Source: Phanerodontia chrysosporium (lineage: Eukaryota > Basidiomycota > Agaricomycetes > Polyporales > Phanerochaetaceae). Taken from it: 64,000 nucleotides of DNA. Positions 63,969-64,000 of the stretch are shown here, piece after piece. Position numbers and translations under genes: made by a program. Each line of letters starts with the position of its first letter. The first letter of the stretch is position 1. The stretch is from NCBI GenBank assembly GCA_001910725.1, contig MJGA01000001.1, forward strand, positions 372,001 to 436,000, given 5' to 3'. Below the pieces are notes generated by a model. It was not told where the DNA came from. It did no database searches and saw nothing but the letters and a program-made list of their open reading frames with translations.

Positions 63969-64000
63969 ATCTTCCTTCCGCCTACGACTAGAATAGTCGC

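Noticed and set aside
1..64000. CRISPR arrays, rRNA genes or tRNA genes
   Set aside because: No regularly spaced repeats, no rRNA-like stretches, and no cloverleaf I could support by eye. A covariance-model tRNA scan would settle the last point.

Overview
The window looks like a gene-dense chromosomal segment of a filamentous basidiomycete, probably an Agaricomycete and possibly a polypore. The grounds are many short (about 45-70 nt) GT-AG introns inside GC-rich coding exons, a chitin synthase, a Spo12 protein, a ceramide synthase, Rheb, an MYND-finger protein and a chromodomain Ty3/Gypsy retrotransposon. Assignment below class level is a guess.

Layout. 0-4.4 kb: first exon of a gene running off the left edge, a zinc-binding dehydrogenase/enoyl reductase (+), a type I methionine aminopeptidase (-) and a divergent short-chain dehydrogenase (+). 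5.1-12.8 kb: one complete, very young chromovirus (Tf1/sushi-like) with 694-bp LTRs that differ at a single noticed position, a 5-bp target duplication, an apparent self-priming site, an extra 5' reading frame whose start codon seems to be made by splicing, Gag, a canonical -1 slippery site, and Pol ending in a chromodomain. 12.9-25 kb: orphan exon, MYND protein, decayed F-box-like region, a long uncharacterised protein, a CLPTM1-family membrane protein and a damaged GDSL/CE16-type esterase. 25-31.7 kb: GST-like protein, chitin synthase and Spo12 (all -). 31.7-37 kb: mostly non-coding, with one strong core promoter whose product I cannot recognise. 37-44.4 kb: Rheb GTPase, GH2 beta-mannosidase and alanyl-tRNA editing protein. 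45.8-57.5 kb: tandem array of four allantoate-permease-type MFS transporters, interrupted by a RING protein and an HxxxDG acyltransferase, both on the opposite strand. 57.8-64 kb: housekeeping genes in divergent pairs, U2B''-like snRNP protein with a LAG1-type ceramide synthase, and an AAA ATPase with TOM20.

Two cross-cutting points. First, at least nine otherwise convincing genes carry isolated 1-nt losses inside conserved coding sequence, mostly in short homopolymers. This looks like systematic assembly undercalling rather than nine pseudogenes, so exon models here are interpretive. Second, the most unusual biology is in the retrotransposon (splice-created AUG, lone in-frame UAG before Gag, -1 frameshift, self-priming) and in the MFS array, where one paralogue has lost five introns that the other three share, including both introns around a 13-nt microexon.
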